Origin: Streptomyces coeruleorubidus
GTDB lineage: Bacteria; Actinomycetota; Actinomycetes; Streptomycetales; Streptomycetaceae
Direction: 5' to 3'
DNA length: 64,000 nt
NCBI RefSeq assembly: GCF_008705135.1
Contig: NZ_CP023694.1
Location: 248,001-312,000 of the forward strand
Made by a program: the position numbers and the translations under genes. The notes below the pieces were generated by a model that ran no database searches, was not told the DNA's origin, and saw only the letters and a program-made list of their open reading frames with translations. Below, in pieces: positions 44,062 through 54,361 of the stretch; the stretch's first letter is position 1, and the number at the start of each line of letters is the position of its first letter.

Positions 44062-46140
44062 ATGAGTGCAGGCGGGTCCCCCATGGCCGAGGGCGACGGG
44101 CCGGTGCCCGCGTCGGCGCGGCCGAGCGGGCTGCTCGACGTCCTGCGCGTGGCCTCGGTGGTCCTGGACAGCGAGGGCCGCATCGTGCTGTGGAGCCCCC
44201 AGGCCGAGGAGCTGTTCGGGTACTCGGCGCAGGACGCGCTGGGCGAGTACGCCGCCCGGATCATGGTCCACGAGCAGCACGTCGACCTCGTGGTCAAGCT
44301 GTTCGCCGACGTCATGGGCACCGGGCAGAGCTGGGCCGGGGCCTTCCCCGTCCGCCGCAAGGACGGCACCACGCGGCTCGTGGAGTTCCGCAACATGCGG
44401 CTGCTGGACGACCAGGGGGAGGTCTACGCGCTCGGTCTGTGCGCCGACCAGTCGACCGTGCACCGGTTGGAGCGCGATGTGGCGCTGTCGACGCGGATGA
44501 TCGCCCAGTCCCCGATCGGGCTGGCAGTGCTGGACACCGAACTGCGGTACGTCTCGGTCAACCCGGCGCTGGAGGAGCTCAACGGCGTGCCGGCCGAGGA
44601 GCACCTGGGCCGGACGGTCCGCGAGGTGGTGCCGCGGATGGACGTCGACGCCCTGGAGACCGCGGCCCGCCGGGTCCTGGAGACCGGGCAGCCGGTGGTC
44701 GACCAGTCCACGATCGGCCGTACCCCGGCCGACCCGCACCAGGACCACGCCTGGTCGATCTCGCTGTACCGGCTGGAGAACGCCTTCGGGACCGTGCTGG
44801 GCGTGGCCGTCTCTATCGTGGACGTCACCGAGCAGTACCGCGCGGGCATCGAGGCCGAGGCCGCGCGGCGCCGGCTGGCCATGATCGCCGACGCCTCCGG
44901 CCGTATCGGCACCACGCTGGACCTGGACCGCACGGCCCGGGAACTCGCCGACGTGGCCGTGCCCGAACTCGCCGACGTCGCGGCCGTCGACCTGCTGGAC
45001 GCGGTGGTGCAGGGCCGGAGCACCCGTCTCGGCCCGGCCGAGGCGGCCGTGATCCGCGCGCTGGCGGTCCAGGGGTACGACTCGGCCGAGGCGCTGGAGG
45101 CGGCCGACCCGCCCGGGCAGGTGGCCCGGTACGCGCCCGACCGGCTGGTCACCGAGTGCGTGCGCTCGGCCAGCGCCGTGATGCTGCCGGAGGTCGCGGA
45201 CGAGGACCTGCCGCGCATCGCCCGGTCCGCGGAGGCGGCCGAGCTGCTGGGCCGGGCCGGGGTGCACTCGTACCTGGCGGTGCCGCTGATCGCGCGCGGC
45301 GAGGTGCTGGGCGCCCTGGACCTCAAACGCACCCGCAACCCGCTGCCCTTCACGGAGGACGACCTGCTGCTGGCCCGTGAGCTGGCCGCGCGGGCCGCCG
45401 TGCAGATCGACAACGCCCGCTGGTACCAGAGCGCCCGCGAAACCGCGCTCACCCTCCAGCGCAGCCTGCTGCCCAGCCATCCGCCCGTGACGGGCGGGCT
45501 GGAGGTGGCCTCCCGCTACCAGCCGGCCGGGGCCACGAGTGAGGTGGGCGGCGACTGGTTCGACGTGATCGGTCTGGACGGCGGCAAGACCGCGCTCGTG
45601 GTGGGTGACGTGATGGGCAGTGGCATCCCCGCGGCGGCGGCCATGGGCCGGCTGCGTACGGCGACCAACACGCTGGCCTCCCTCGACCTCGATCCGGCCG
45701 TGCTCCTGGAACACCTCGACAAGATCACCGCAGGGCTGGAACAGGCCATCGCCACCTGCGTCTACGCCGTCCACGACCCGCGTCTGCGGCAGTGCCGGGT
45801 CGCCAACGCCGGGCATCTGCCGCCGGTGCGCCTCCGGGCCGGGCGGCCTCCCGAGCTGCTCGACCTGCCGACCGGGGTGCCGCTCGGCGTCGGCGGCGTC
45901 GCCTTCTCCACGACGACCGTCGACCTGGAGCCGGGCGACCGGCTGGTGTTCTACACCGACGGTCTCGTCGAGACCCGGCGCGACTCGCTCGACGACCGGC
46001 TCGACACGCTGCTGTCCCTGCTCGAAGGGCCCGACCGCCCGCTGGAGGAGGTCTGCGACCTGCTGCTGCGCACGCTGCACGAGCCGGACAACTTCGACGA
46101 CGTGGCGCTGCTCATCGCGCGGGCGACGGCACCGGACTGA
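44062..46140 (+). CDS. PAS-PAS-GAF-SpoIIE serine phosphatase
   Basis: Cytoplasmic signalling phosphatase of 692 residues. Two PAS domains at about 22-130 and 140-260, a GAF at about 275-455 (ELADVAAVDLLDA; YLAVPLIARGEVLGALDL), and a PP2C/SpoIIE domain at about 470-690 with metal motifs GGDWFDVI, VGDVMGSGIPAAAAMGRL, YTDGLVETR and DNFDDVALLIA. No anti-sigma kinase domain is attached. It should dephosphorylate an anti-sigma-factor antagonist in a SigB-type stress cascade, gated by PAS/GAF signals. Target not encoded nearby. Confidence 0.92.
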   Translation: MSAGGSPMAEGDGPVPASARPSGLLDVLRVASVVLDSEGRIVLWSPQAEELFGYSAQDALGEYAARIMVHEQHVDLVVKLFADVMGTGQSWAGAFPVRRKDGTTRLVEFRNMRLLDDQGEVYALGLCADQSTVHRLERDVALSTRMIAQSPIGLAVLDTELRYVSVNPALEELNGVPAEEHLGRTVREVVPRMDVDALETAARRVLETGQPVVDQSTIGRTPADPHQDHAWSISLYRLENAFGTVLGVAVSIVDVTEQYRAGIEAEAARRRLAMIADASGRIGTTLDLDRTARELADVAVPELADVAAVDLLDAVVQGRSTRLGPAEAAVIRALAVQGYDSAEALEAADPPGQVARYAPDRLVTECVRSASAVMLPEVADEDLPRIARSAEAAELLGRAGVHSYLAVPLIARGEVLGALDLKRTRNPLPFTEDDLLLARELAARAAVQIDNARWYQSARETALTLQRSLLPSHPPVTGGLEVASRYQPAGATSEVGGDWFDVIGLDGGKTALVVGDVMGSGIPAAAAMGRLRTATNTLASLDLDPAVLLEHLDKITAGLEQAIATCVYAVHDPRLRQCRVANAGHLPPVRLRAGRPPELLDLPTGVPLGVGGVAFSTTTVDLEPGDRLVFYTDGLVETRRDSLDDRLDTLLSLLEGPDRPLEEVCDLLLRTLHEPDNFDDVALLIARATAPD

Positions 46141-46176
46141 GGTGCCGCCGCCGGCACAGCGGGGGGGGGTCGGGCG

Positions 46177-46971
46177 TCAGGATGCGACGCCGATCACCAC
46201 ATGGGCGTACAGCTCCTCCGAGACGGCCAGATGTGCCGTCAGGCCGTTGCGTTCGAAGGCGTCGAGGGCGGCCGGGGCCTGGTGGCGGCTCGTCTCCACC
46301 AGGACGCAGCCGCCGGGCGCGAGCCAGCGGGGCGCCTCGGCCGCGACCCGGCGCAGGACGCCGAGGCCGTCCGCACCGCCGTCGAGGGCGACCAGCGGCT
46401 CGTGGGCGCGGGCCTCCAGCGGCAGCAGACCTATCTCGTCGCTCGGTACGTACGGCACGTTGGCCGCGAGGATGCCGACGCGGCCCCGCAGGTCACCGGG
46501 CAGCGCATCGAACAGGTCGCCCTGGTGCACGTGACCGCCGCCGGCGGCGACATTGCCGCGGGCACAACGCACCGCGGCGGGGTCGATGTCGGCGGCGTGC
46601 AGTTCGACGCGGCCGAGTCCGGCGGCCAGTGCCGCGCCGACGGCGCCCGAGCCGCAGCACAGGTCGACGACGACGCCGGCGCCGGGCGCCCGGGCCAGGG
46701 CCTGCTCGACCAGGAACTCGGTGCGTCGGCGCGGCACGAAGACGCCCGGGTCGACGGTGATGCGCAGACCCCGGAACTCGGCCCAGCCGACGACGAGTTC
46801 GAGGGGCAGACCCGCGACGCGGCGTTCGACCATGGCGGCGACTTCAGCCGGCGTGCGGGCGGTGGCGAGGATCAACTCGGCCTCGTCCTCGGCGAAGACG
46901 CAGCCCGCGGCGCGCAGGGCGACGACGACGGAGTCGAGGGACGACGGTGGGACGGGAGACACGGAGGGCAT
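46177..46971 (-). CDS. Putative protein N5-glutamine methyltransferase (PrmC/HemK-related)
   Basis: SAM-dependent methyltransferase of 264 residues. SAM motif VVDLCCGSGAVGAALAAG, Asp in LHAADIDPAAVRCARGN, and the substrate-site motif NVPYVP, a variant of the NPPY of PrmC. GVFVPRRRTEFLVEQAL is typical of the PrmC-related actinobacterial family. It may methylate glutamine on a release-factor-like or ribosomal protein; the housekeeping prmC is expected elsewhere. Monocistronic. Confidence 0.85.
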   Translation of the reverse strand: MPSVSPVPPSSLDSVVVALRAAGCVFAEDEAELILATARTPAEVAAMVERRVAGLPLELVVGWAEFRGLRITVDPGVFVPRRRTEFLVEQALARAPGAGVVVDLCCGSGAVGAALAAGLGRVELHAADIDPAAVRCARGNVAAGGGHVHQGDLFDALPGDLRGRVGILAANVPYVPSDEIGLLPLEARAHEPLVALDGGADGLGVLRRVAAEAPRWLAPGGCVLVETSRHQAPAALDAFERNGLTAHLAVSEELYAHVVIGVAS

Positions 46972-47189
46972 GGAAGCCAGGAGCCTTTCGAGATTCGAAG
47001 GGCGCTCCTGCGGTCGCCTACGGCCGGCGATCCGCGCGACATCGAGGAGAGAGCACCCAGGCTGACACAGCGGTAATGGGTCTCACCCCCTCGGTTCGGC
47101 GACGGCTGGGTCCGTCCACAGCCGGCGGCAACACTACCCGACGGGTCTGCCGACCGGTACGGCACCTGATCCGCCGCCCCGTCGACGTG

Positions 47190-47208
47190 TGGTTGGGTTA
47201 TGCAACCA
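47190..47208. promoter_or_regulatory. Candidate MarR operator
   Basis: TGGTTG-N7-CAACCA, a 19-base inverted repeat 38 bases before the marR ATG, containing TTATGCAAC that also occurs at the 42198 site. Confidence 0.65.
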
Positions 47209-47245
47209 TGGAGTGACCGGAGGGCGACGTGGTGAGGGAGGCCGG

Positions 47246-47698
47246 ATGAAGCCCGCCGATGCCGTGGAGACCATCCAGCGCGAGATGACGGTCTTCGCCC
47301 GCCGGGCCCGTGCCGCGGCGGGGCGGATGCACCCGGAGCTGTCGCTGGTCTCGTACACGCTGCTCGGGCACCTGGAGGAGAGCGGCGGGTGCCGTGCCAC
47401 CGACCTGGCCGCCCACTACGCCCTGGACAAGTCCACCGTCAGCCGGCAGGTGGCCGCGCTGGAACGCGCCGGTCTCATCGGACGCCGCCCCGACGCGGAC
47501 GACCAGCGCGTCCAGGTGCTGCACCTGACGGCGGCCGGGCGGCGCATCCTGGCCCAGGTCACCGAGAGCCGCCGGGCGGCCTTCCGGGAGCGGCTGGCGG
47601 ACTGGCCGGCCGAGGACCTGGCGCGATTCGCCGACTACCTCGTGCGCTACAACGCGGGCCCTGGTGCCGGTCGGCACGACCAGGGGCGCAGCACCTAG
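47246..47698 (+). CDS. MarR-family regulator
   Basis: Winged-helix dimer of 150 residues. The DNA-binding core is RATDLAAHYALDKSTVSRQVAALERAGLIGRRPDADDQRVQVLHLT, read in parts, with the beta-wing Asp-Asp-Arg. The ATG at 47246 has GAGGGAG upstream. Its own promoter has the palindrome at 47190, so autoregulation is likely, and the related palindrome at 42198 suggests a second target. Ends inside a long terminator stem. Confidence 0.87.
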   Translation: MKPADAVETIQREMTVFARRARAAAGRMHPELSLVSYTLLGHLEESGGCRATDLAAHYALDKSTVSRQVAALERAGLIGRRPDADDQRVQVLHLTAAGRRILAQVTESRRAAFRERLADWPAEDLARFADYLVRYNAGPGAGRHDQGRST

Positions 47699-47720
47699 GC
47701 CCGACCAGGTGCTGCGCCCC
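47683..47720 (+). terminator. Long terminator hairpin at the end of marR
   Basis: Fourteen-base perfect stem GGGGCGCAGCACCT / AGGTGCTGCGCCCC with a 10-base loop; the marR stop codon begins in the left arm. No T-run. Confidence 0.8.
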
Positions 47721-47796
47721 ACGTACGGTTGAATACGCAATCACTGATCACGCCGGCCCGGCGGGGCACCGTCGGCCCGGTCCGGAGGCACACCGC

Positions 47797-48394
<598 letters not shown>

Positions 48395-48402
<8 letters not shown>

Positions 48403-49150
48403 GACCTTCGTGCCTCCCACGCGGTTCGCCGTGCCCGGGCGCATCGCCGTGAGCGAGCAGGCCGCCTCCGTGTGGCAGACCGCCACACTGACCGGGATCC
48501 GCCGCGAGACCGCGCGTGCCACCACCTTCCGGTTCGCCGTGCCCGGCTGGCCGGGGCACCAGCCCGGCCAGCACCTGATGGTGCGGCTGACCGCCGAGGA
48601 CGGCTATGCGGCCCAGCGCCATTACTCGATCGCGTCCGCGCCGGACGACTCCGGGCACGTCGAGCTGACCCTCGACCACGTCGAGGGCGGCGAGGTCTCG
48701 GGCTGGTTCCACACCGTCGCCCGGCCCGGCGACCAGGTCGAGGTGCGGGGCCCGGTGAGCGGCTTCTTCGCCTGGCCCGGCGACCGGCCCGCGCTGCTGA
48801 TCGGCGCGGGTTCCGGCGTCGTGCCGCTGATGTCGATGGTCCGGCACCACCGGGCGCGGAACCTGACCGTGCCGCTGCGGCTGCTGGTGTCCGCGCGCAG
48901 TCCGGAGGAGCTCGTCTACGCCCGGGAGTTCGGCGCCGAGACGACGCCCGTGTTCACGCGGAGCGCGCCGGAGGGTGTGCCGGTGGGACGTATGGCGGCC
49001 GCACATGTGGCGCCACTCCTGGCCGAGCAGCCTTCCGGTGGGTGGGAGGCCTATGTGTGCGGCTCCAACTCCTTCGCCGAGCATGCCTCCCGGCTGCTCG
49101 TGACGGCCGGTCAGCCGGTGGAGCGCATCCGGATCGAGCGGTTCGGCTGA
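48395..49150 (+). CDS. Ferredoxin-NADP reductase-type FAD oxidoreductase
   Basis: Flavoenzyme of 251 residues. FAD motif RHYSIASAPDD, hydrophobic GQHLMVRLT, and NAD(P) motif LLIGAGSGVVPLMSMVRH with the C-terminal YVCGSNSFAEHA. It lacks an iron-sulfur domain, so electrons go from NAD(P)H through FAD directly to its partner. GTG start inside the molybdopterin gene end shows tight coupling; substrate of the pair is unknown (sulfoxide, sulfite or nitro compounds are options). Confidence 0.88.
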
Positions 49151-49448
49151 TCTCGCCGGCGGCCCTCCTCCGGTGGTGTCACAGGGGTGGCGTGTGGCTC
49201 GCCGGCGGGGTGCCGGACGCGGTCCGTCGTGTGCGCGGGCCGGTGTTTCGCCCCGGCCGGCCCGGGCACTCCGGCCGGAGGGCTCCGGCATGCGGCAACC
49301 CGGGCCGTGCCGAGCGATCGATGTGTGTCGGAGGGGTACCTGACCCGTGTGGGCACTCGCACGCGTGACCTGACGCGCAGGGAGCGGCGACGCCGCCACC
49401 GCACGGCCGGTCGGGCCCTCCGGCCGCGGTGACGGCGAGGAGGTCGAC

Positions 49449-50033
49449 ATGCGAACCCGGGTGCGCGGCTGGCGCTGGCGGCGCAGTCCGCTGCGGCGCC
49501 GGTCGGATGTCGTCGAGGCGTGGACGGTCCTGGTGGTCGCCGTCCTGATACTCGTGGGCGCGCCTCTGGCGGGGGCGGCCGCCGCCTGGTGGGCCCACGG
49601 CGAGGCACGGTCCGTCTCGGCGGAGCAACAGGCCGAGCGTCACCGCGTCCGTGCCGAGGTCGTCGGCAGGAAGGGCGAGTCGCTGCCGTCGGTGCAGGCC
49701 GGCGGGCAGCACGCCTACCGGGCCACCGTGCGCTGGACCGAGCCGGGCGAGGGCACGCGCACCACGACGGCGCGGGTCCCCGGGGACACCCGGCCGGGTG
49801 AGGTCGTGGACGTGTGGTTCGACTCCCGGGGGCGGAGTGTGACCCCGCCGGTGGACGGCACCGGCGTCTGGCAGCACACCCTCACCATGGGCACGTGCGC
49901 CGCGGTCGGCGAGGTGCTCGTAGTGCTCCTCGGCCACTCCGCCGTGCGCCGGGTCGCCCTGCGCCGCCGGCTGACCGAGTGGGAGAGGGAGTGGGCCCGT
50001 ACGGAGCCGGAGTGGACGCGTCGAGACGCGTGA
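49449..50033 (+). CDS. Rv1733c-like two-helix membrane protein, second copy
   Basis: Protein of 194 residues with the same plan as the gene at 21443: an N-terminal WRWRRSPLRRRSDVVEAW before the first helix (about 25-48), an exterior domain (YRATVRWTEPGEGTRTTTARVPGDTRPGEVVDVWFD), and a second helix followed by LTEWEREWARTEPEW. The shared RR-DVVEAW and terminal EWER segments show common ancestry. Preceded by a 298-base gap in which I see no gene. Function unknown. Confidence 0.73.
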   Translation: MRTRVRGWRWRRSPLRRRSDVVEAWTVLVVAVLILVGAPLAGAAAAWWAHGEARSVSAEQQAERHRVRAEVVGRKGESLPSVQAGGQHAYRATVRWTEPGEGTRTTTARVPGDTRPGEVVDVWFDSRGRSVTPPVDGTGVWQHTLTMGTCAAVGEVLVVLLGHSAVRRVALRRRLTEWEREWARTEPEWTRRDA

Positions 50034-50155
50034 CGCGACCGACGAACGGCAGGTGGGCGGGCTACGGCAAAAGTCCTGGCGAGTCCTCCGACCACTCACG
50101 TAGTGTGATCATCCGCACTGTCTCCGCAGCCGTTCCTCACCCAAGGCGGTCCTAC

Positions 50156-51124
50156 ATGGCCCAGTTCGACCTTCCTCTCGACGAACTCCGCGAGTACCGC
50201 AGCTCGTCGACCGAGCCCGAGGACTTCGACGCGTTCTGGTCCAAGACGCTCCAGGAGGCGCGGGAGTACGACCTGGACGCCCGCTTCGAACCGGTCGACA
50301 CGGGACTGTCCACTGTGCAGGTGTTCGACGTGACGTTCGCCGGGTTCGGCGGTCACCCGGTCAAGGGCTGGCTGACCCTGCCGGCGGGGGCGGACGGCCC
50401 GATGCCGCTGGTCGTGGAGTTCATCGGCTACGGCGGAGGCCGCGGGCTGCCGCACGAGCATCTGCTGTGGGCGTCCACGGGCCGGGCGCACTTCGTGATG
50501 GACACCCGCGGGCAGGGCAGCGCCTGGGGCGGGGGCGGCGGCACGGCGGACCCGGTGGGCGGCGCGCCCGCGTACCCCGGTTTCATGACGCGCGGCATCG
50601 ACGCGCCGGAGAACTACTACTACCGCCGGGTGTTCACGGACGCCGTGCGTGCCGTGGAGGCGGCCCGCTCGCACCCCCTCACCGACCCGGGGCGCACGGT
50701 CGCCGTCGGCAGCAGCCAGGGCGGCGGCATCACGATCGCGGTGGGCGGCCTGATACCGGACCTGGCGGGCATCGCCCCGGACGTGCCGTTCCTGTGCGAC
50801 TACCCGCGCGCGGCGACGCTCACGGACCGTCACCCGTACCGGGAGATCGGCCTGTACCTCAAGACGCACCGCGGCCGTTCCGAGCAGGCGCTGCGCACGC
50901 TCTCCTACTTCGACGGTGTCCACTTCGCCCCCCGCGGCAGCGCTCCCGCGCTCTTCTCGGCCGCCCTGGAGGACCAGACCTGCCCGCCCTCGACCGTCTT
51001 CGCGGCCTTCAACGCCTGGAACCACGAGGACAAGACGATCGAGGTGTACGACTTCAACGACCACGAGGGCGGCGGTCCCTTCCAGGAGGCGGCCCAGCTC
51101 CGCTGGATGCGTACGTACATCTGA
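50156..51124 (+). CDS. Acetylxylan esterase / cephalosporin C deacetylase-like (CE7)
   Basis: Alpha/beta hydrolase of 322 residues of carbohydrate esterase family 7. N-terminal LPLDELREYRSSSTEPEDFDAFW, oxyanion-region HFVMDTRGQGSAWG, nucleophile Ser in VGSSQGGGIT, Asp in ALEDQTCPPST and His in FNDHEGGG. No signal peptide, so it removes acetyl groups from imported short xylo-oligosaccharides or related esters inside the cell. ATG at 50156. Confidence 0.9.
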   Translation: MAQFDLPLDELREYRSSSTEPEDFDAFWSKTLQEAREYDLDARFEPVDTGLSTVQVFDVTFAGFGGHPVKGWLTLPAGADGPMPLVVEFIGYGGGRGLPHEHLLWASTGRAHFVMDTRGQGSAWGGGGGTADPVGGAPAYPGFMTRGIDAPENYYYRRVFTDAVRAVEAARSHPLTDPGRTVAVGSSQGGGITIAVGGLIPDLAGIAPDVPFLCDYPRAATLTDRHPYREIGLYLKTHRGRSEQALRTLSYFDGVHFAPRGSAPALFSAALEDQTCPPSTVFAAFNAWNHEDKTIEVYDFNDHEGGGPFQEAAQLRWMRTYI

Positions 51125-51256
51125 TCCCGCCGCCCCCCGGCGACTGATCCGGCCGTTTTCACCGGCGCAGCCTTTCACCAAGTCCGACCAGTCGGTACGT
51201 TCTTCGCGCCCGGGCCGCTCATCGGCGGCCCGGCCCGGCGAGGTGGTGGAGGGGCC

Positions 51257-52420
51257 ATGTCCGAGGACGAGGCACAGGTGCACGGTCACTGCGACGCGCG
51301 TTTCACGGCGGTACGCAGGGCGTTCGAGGAGAACTTCCGGGGACGGGGCGAGCTGGGTGCGGCGGTGGCCGTCACCGTCGGCGGCAGGACGGTGGTGGAC
51401 CTGTGGGGCGGCTGGGCCGACGCGGCACGCACCCGGCCGTGGGAACAGGACACGCTGGTCAACGTGTGGTCCACGACCAAGGGACCGGTGGCACTGTGCG
51501 CGCACATCCTCGCCGACCGGGGGCTGCTTGACCTCGACGCGCCGGTGGCCGCGTACTGGCCGGAGTTCGCCGCGGCGGGCAAGGAGAAGGTCGTCGTCCG
51601 GCACCTGCTGTCCCACCGCGCCGGTCTGGCCGGGCTGCGTGAACCGCACTCGCTCGAGCAGCTCTGCGACTGGGAGCTGACCACACAGCGGCTCGCGGCG
51701 ACGCAGCCCTGGTGGGAGCCGGGAACCACGTCCGGCTATCACGCGCTGACCTACGGCCATCTGGTCGGCGAGGTCGTACGGCGGGTGTCGGGGCTGATGC
51801 CGGGGACGTTCCTGGAGCGGGAGGTGACCGGGCCGCTCGGCATCGACTTCCGCCTCGGCCTGCCGGAGAAGGACTACGGGCGGGCGGCGGAGCTGGACCA
51901 GCCGCCGGTCGCGACGAGCAGTGAACAGGCCGCCGTCTTCGCCCAGTTGGCGCCCGCGGCGATCGCCGCGCTGACCAATCCCCCGGTGTCCGCCGCCGGG
52001 GCCGGCACGCCCGGGTGGCGGGCCGCCGAGGTACCCGCGGCGAACGGGCACGGCACCGCGCGTGCGGTCGCCGAGCTCTACGGCGTCTTCGCGGGGCGCG
52101 GCTCGTACGGGGGCCACCGCCTGCTGTCCCCCGAGGCGGCCGAGCGGGTGCGCGAGGGACAGGGCAGTTGCCGGGATCTGGTGCTCGGCGCCGGGCTGGG
52201 CGAGACGGAGGCGGGGCTCGGGCTGTGGCTCAGCGGTTCCAGCGGTTCCTACGGACCCAACCCGCGCGCTTTCGGTCACGACGGCTTCGGTGGCTCCTGC
52301 GGGCTCGCGGACCCGGAGGCGGAGGTGTCGCTGGGGTACGTGATGAACCGTATGGGGCCTCATATCGCGGACGACCCGCGGAAGATGGCGCTGATCGACG
52401 CTCTGTACAGCGCGCTCTGA
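51257..52420 (+). CDS. Serine hydrolase, beta-lactamase family (EstB-like)
   Basis: Class C beta-lactamase-fold enzyme of 387 residues. Nucleophile motif SxxK is WSTTKGPV, the Tyr motif is likely in SGYHALTYGH, and GHDGFGGSCGL occupies the KTG-equivalent place. VVDLWGGWADAARTRPWEQDTLVNVWST is typical of EstB-like carboxylesterases rather than true beta-lactamases. No export signal. Probably a cytoplasmic esterase; substrate unknown. Follows the CE7 gene by 132 bases on the same strand. Confidence 0.85.
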   Translation: MSEDEAQVHGHCDARFTAVRRAFEENFRGRGELGAAVAVTVGGRTVVDLWGGWADAARTRPWEQDTLVNVWSTTKGPVALCAHILADRGLLDLDAPVAAYWPEFAAAGKEKVVVRHLLSHRAGLAGLREPHSLEQLCDWELTTQRLAATQPWWEPGTTSGYHALTYGHLVGEVVRRVSGLMPGTFLEREVTGPLGIDFRLGLPEKDYGRAAELDQPPVATSSEQAAVFAQLAPAAIAALTNPPVSAAGAGTPGWRAAEVPAANGHGTARAVAELYGVFAGRGSYGGHRLLSPEAAERVREGQGSCRDLVLGAGLGETEAGLGLWLSGSSGSYGPNPRAFGHDGFGGSCGLADPEAEVSLGYVMNRMGPHIADDPRKMALIDALYSAL

Positions 52421-52484
52421 CGGCCGGCGCGGGCGGGCCGGTTTCGGCCGAACCGCCCGGCCGCACTTCCCTGCTGGTTTAGAC

Positions 52485-52496
52485 CAATGCTAGATC
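52485..52496. promoter_or_regulatory. GntR/DasR-type operator upstream of gntR
   Basis: TGGTTTAGACCA differs at one position from TGGTCTAGACCA, the core of DasR dre sites and HutC-subfamily operators. It lies 54 bases before the gntR start, consistent with self-regulation or DasR control. Confidence 0.65.
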
Positions 52497-52550
52497 TGGT
52501 GGCGCACCGAGCCCGCACGGCTACCGAACGTCACCAACAGGAGGCGCGGC

Positions 52551-53312
52551 ATGGCCCGCACCACCCCGCACGCCCACCCGTCGGCCGAAGGAGAGCCCCT
52601 GTACCGGCGGATCGCCACGGAGTTGCTCGGCGAACTGCGCGACGGCACCGTGCCGCCCGGCGAACGGCTCCCCGGCGAACGGCGGCTGGCCGGGCATTTC
52701 GGGGTCAGCCGGGAGACCGTACGGCAGGCCTTGGAGCTGCTGCGCCGCGATGGCCTCGTCGCCACCGACCGGCGCGGCAGCCACGCCACGCTGCCCGGCC
52801 TGCCGGTCGAGACCCCGGCCTCGCTCACCTTCCCGGTCGGCGCCCGTGCCGCGACCCCGGGCACGGTCGCCCGCGCCACCGTGGCCTGGGAGCCGCCGCC
52901 GCCGGACCACGCCGAGGCCCTGGGGCTGGCCCCGGGCCGGCCGACCCTGATCCACCGCTACCGGTACGCGACGGCCGACGGACGCGGTCTGCGCACCGCC
53001 GTGACGTCCTTCTCGGCCGTGGCGCTCGCGGAGGTGCAGGAGCTGGCCCGCTACCGCGACCGCGCCGACGGCACCGCCGCCGCGCACCTGCGGCGGGCCT
53101 ACGACTGGATGCGCCGGGCCGGCCTGACCCTGCACCACCGCGACGCCATCACCCGCCACACGAGCACGCCGTCGGTGCGGGTCACGCGGCGCGTGCACGA
53201 CCAGTACGCGCGCCCGCTGGAGATCACCGACCTCGTCGTGGACGCCCAACAGGACGCGCTGGTCTACGAGTTCACCCTGCCGGGACGGACGCCGACGCCG
53301 AGCGGCACGTGA
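52551..53312 (+). CDS. GntR-family regulator, HutC subfamily
   Basis: Protein of 253 residues. The winged helix (about 15-80) reads [20 protein letters not shown], then [20 protein letters not shown]; the UTRA ligand domain (about 95-245) includes [21 protein letters not shown] and the C-terminal [20 protein letters not shown]. HutC-type proteins bind sugars, amino acids or related small acids. The preceding palindrome at 52485 suggests self-control. Downstream hydrolase gene at 53519 could be a target. Confidence 0.87.
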   Translation: MARTTPHAHPSAEGEPLYRRIATELLGELRDGTVPPGERLPGERRLAGHFGVSRETVRQALELLRRDGLVATDRRGSHATLPGLPVETPASLTFPVGARAATPGTVARATVAWEPPPPDHAEALGLAPGRPTLIHRYRYATADGRGLRTAVTSFSAVALAEVQELARYRDRADGTAAAHLRRAYDWMRRAGLTLHHRDAITRHTSTPSVRVTRRVHDQYARPLEITDLVVDAQQDALVYEFTLPGRTPTPSGT

Positions 53313-53518
53313 AGCGTCCGGGGTCGCTCAGACACCGGGCCGGTTACGCCCCGGCATCGCCGAAGCGCATCGGTCACTCGTTCGGCGGACCGTTCACGCG
53401 GATTCCCGCCGGGCGGAGCCGGTCCCCTACCGGCACCGGCGGCGCGAACCGTGGATCACGGAGATCATCGAGAGGAAGCTCAGGATCACACCCTGATGCC
53501 CCACCGAGAGGATGCTTC

Positions 53519-54340
53519 ATGAGCACGTTCACCACGTCCGACGGAACCGAGATCTACTACAAGGACTGGGGCGAGGGTCAGCCCGTGGTGTTCAGCCACG
53601 GCTGGCCCCTCAACGCGGACGCCTGGGACGGGCAGGCGCGTCTGGTCGCCGAGCACGGGTTCCGGGCGATCGCGCACGACCGCCGCGGGCACGGCCGCTC
53701 GGGTCAGCCGTGGCAGGGCAACCACATGGACCGGTACGCCGACGACCTGGCCGAACTGATCGAGGCGCTGAACCTCAACGACGCGGTCCTGGTGGGCCAT
53801 TCGACCGGCGGCGGCGAGGTGGCCCGGTACATCGGGCGGCACGGGACCGCGCGGGTCGCCAAGGCCGTGCTGCTGGGCGCGGTGCCGCCGCTGATGCTGC
53901 GGACGGAGGCCAATCCGGAGGGCACGCCGAAGGAGGTTTTCGACGGTATCCGCGCGGCCGTGGCGGCGGACCGCTCGCAGTTCTACTGGGAGCTGAGCGA
54001 GAGCTTCTACGGCTTCAACCGGCCCGGGGCCGCCGTGTCGGAGGGTGTGCGGCGGGCGTTCTGGATGTGGAGCATGCAGGCCGGGCTGAAGGGCGCCTAC
54101 GACTGCGTCGCACAGTTCTCGGAAACCGACTTCACCGAGGACCTGGGGCGGATCGACGTGCCGACGCTGGTCGCGCACGGCGACGACGACCAGATCGTGC
54201 CGATCGGCGCCTCGGCCCAGCGGACCGCCCAGCTCGTCAAGGACGCGACGCTGAAGGTGTACCCGGGCGCGCCGCACGGCCTTGTGGGCGACTTCGAGAA
54301 GGCGTTCAACGACGATCTGCTGAATTTCCTGCGCGACTGA
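53519..54340 (+). CDS. Alpha/beta hydrolase, non-haem chloroperoxidase/arylesterase type
   Basis: Protein of 273 residues very typical of cofactor-free haloperoxidase-like esterases. Oxyanion [13 protein letters not shown], nucleophile Ser in [18 protein letters not shown], Asp in GDDDQIVP and His in GAPHGLVGD. The start at 53519 has GAGAGGA upstream. Natural activity is probably esterase or perhydrolase. Separate transcript from gntR is likely, given a 206-base gap. Confidence 0.9.
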   Translation: MSTFTTSDGTEIYYKDWGEGQPVVFSHGWPLNADAWDGQARLVAEHGFRAIAHDRRGHGRSGQPWQGNHMDRYADDLAELIEALNLNDAVLVGHSTGGGEVARYIGRHGTARVAKAVLLGAVPPLMLRTEANPEGTPKEVFDGIRAAVAADRSQFYWELSESFYGFNRPGAAVSEGVRRAFWMWSMQAGLKGAYDCVAQFSETDFTEDLGRIDVPTLVAHGDDDQIVPIGASAQRTAQLVKDATLKVYPGAPHGLVGDFEKAFNDDLLNFLRD

Positions 54341-54361
54341 CCAGCCCGGCGTCCGGACCGA

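Noticed and set aside
46160..46168. Nine-G run as a phase-variation tract
   Set aside because: It lies between the stop codons of two convergent genes, so slippage would not change either protein.
50093..50105. CACTCACGTAGTG palindrome upstream of the CE7 esterase as an operator
   Set aside because: Arms are only four to five bases and no regulator or second copy supports it.
51257..52420. Beta-lactamase antibiotic-resistance gene
   Set aside because: No export signal and EstB-like motif set; it is more likely an esterase.
52487..54340. One 617-codon protein joining gntR region and the hydrolase
   Set aside because: The first 340 codons are an alternate frame of gntR and its 3' gap; the hydrolase starts at 53519 with its own ribosome site.
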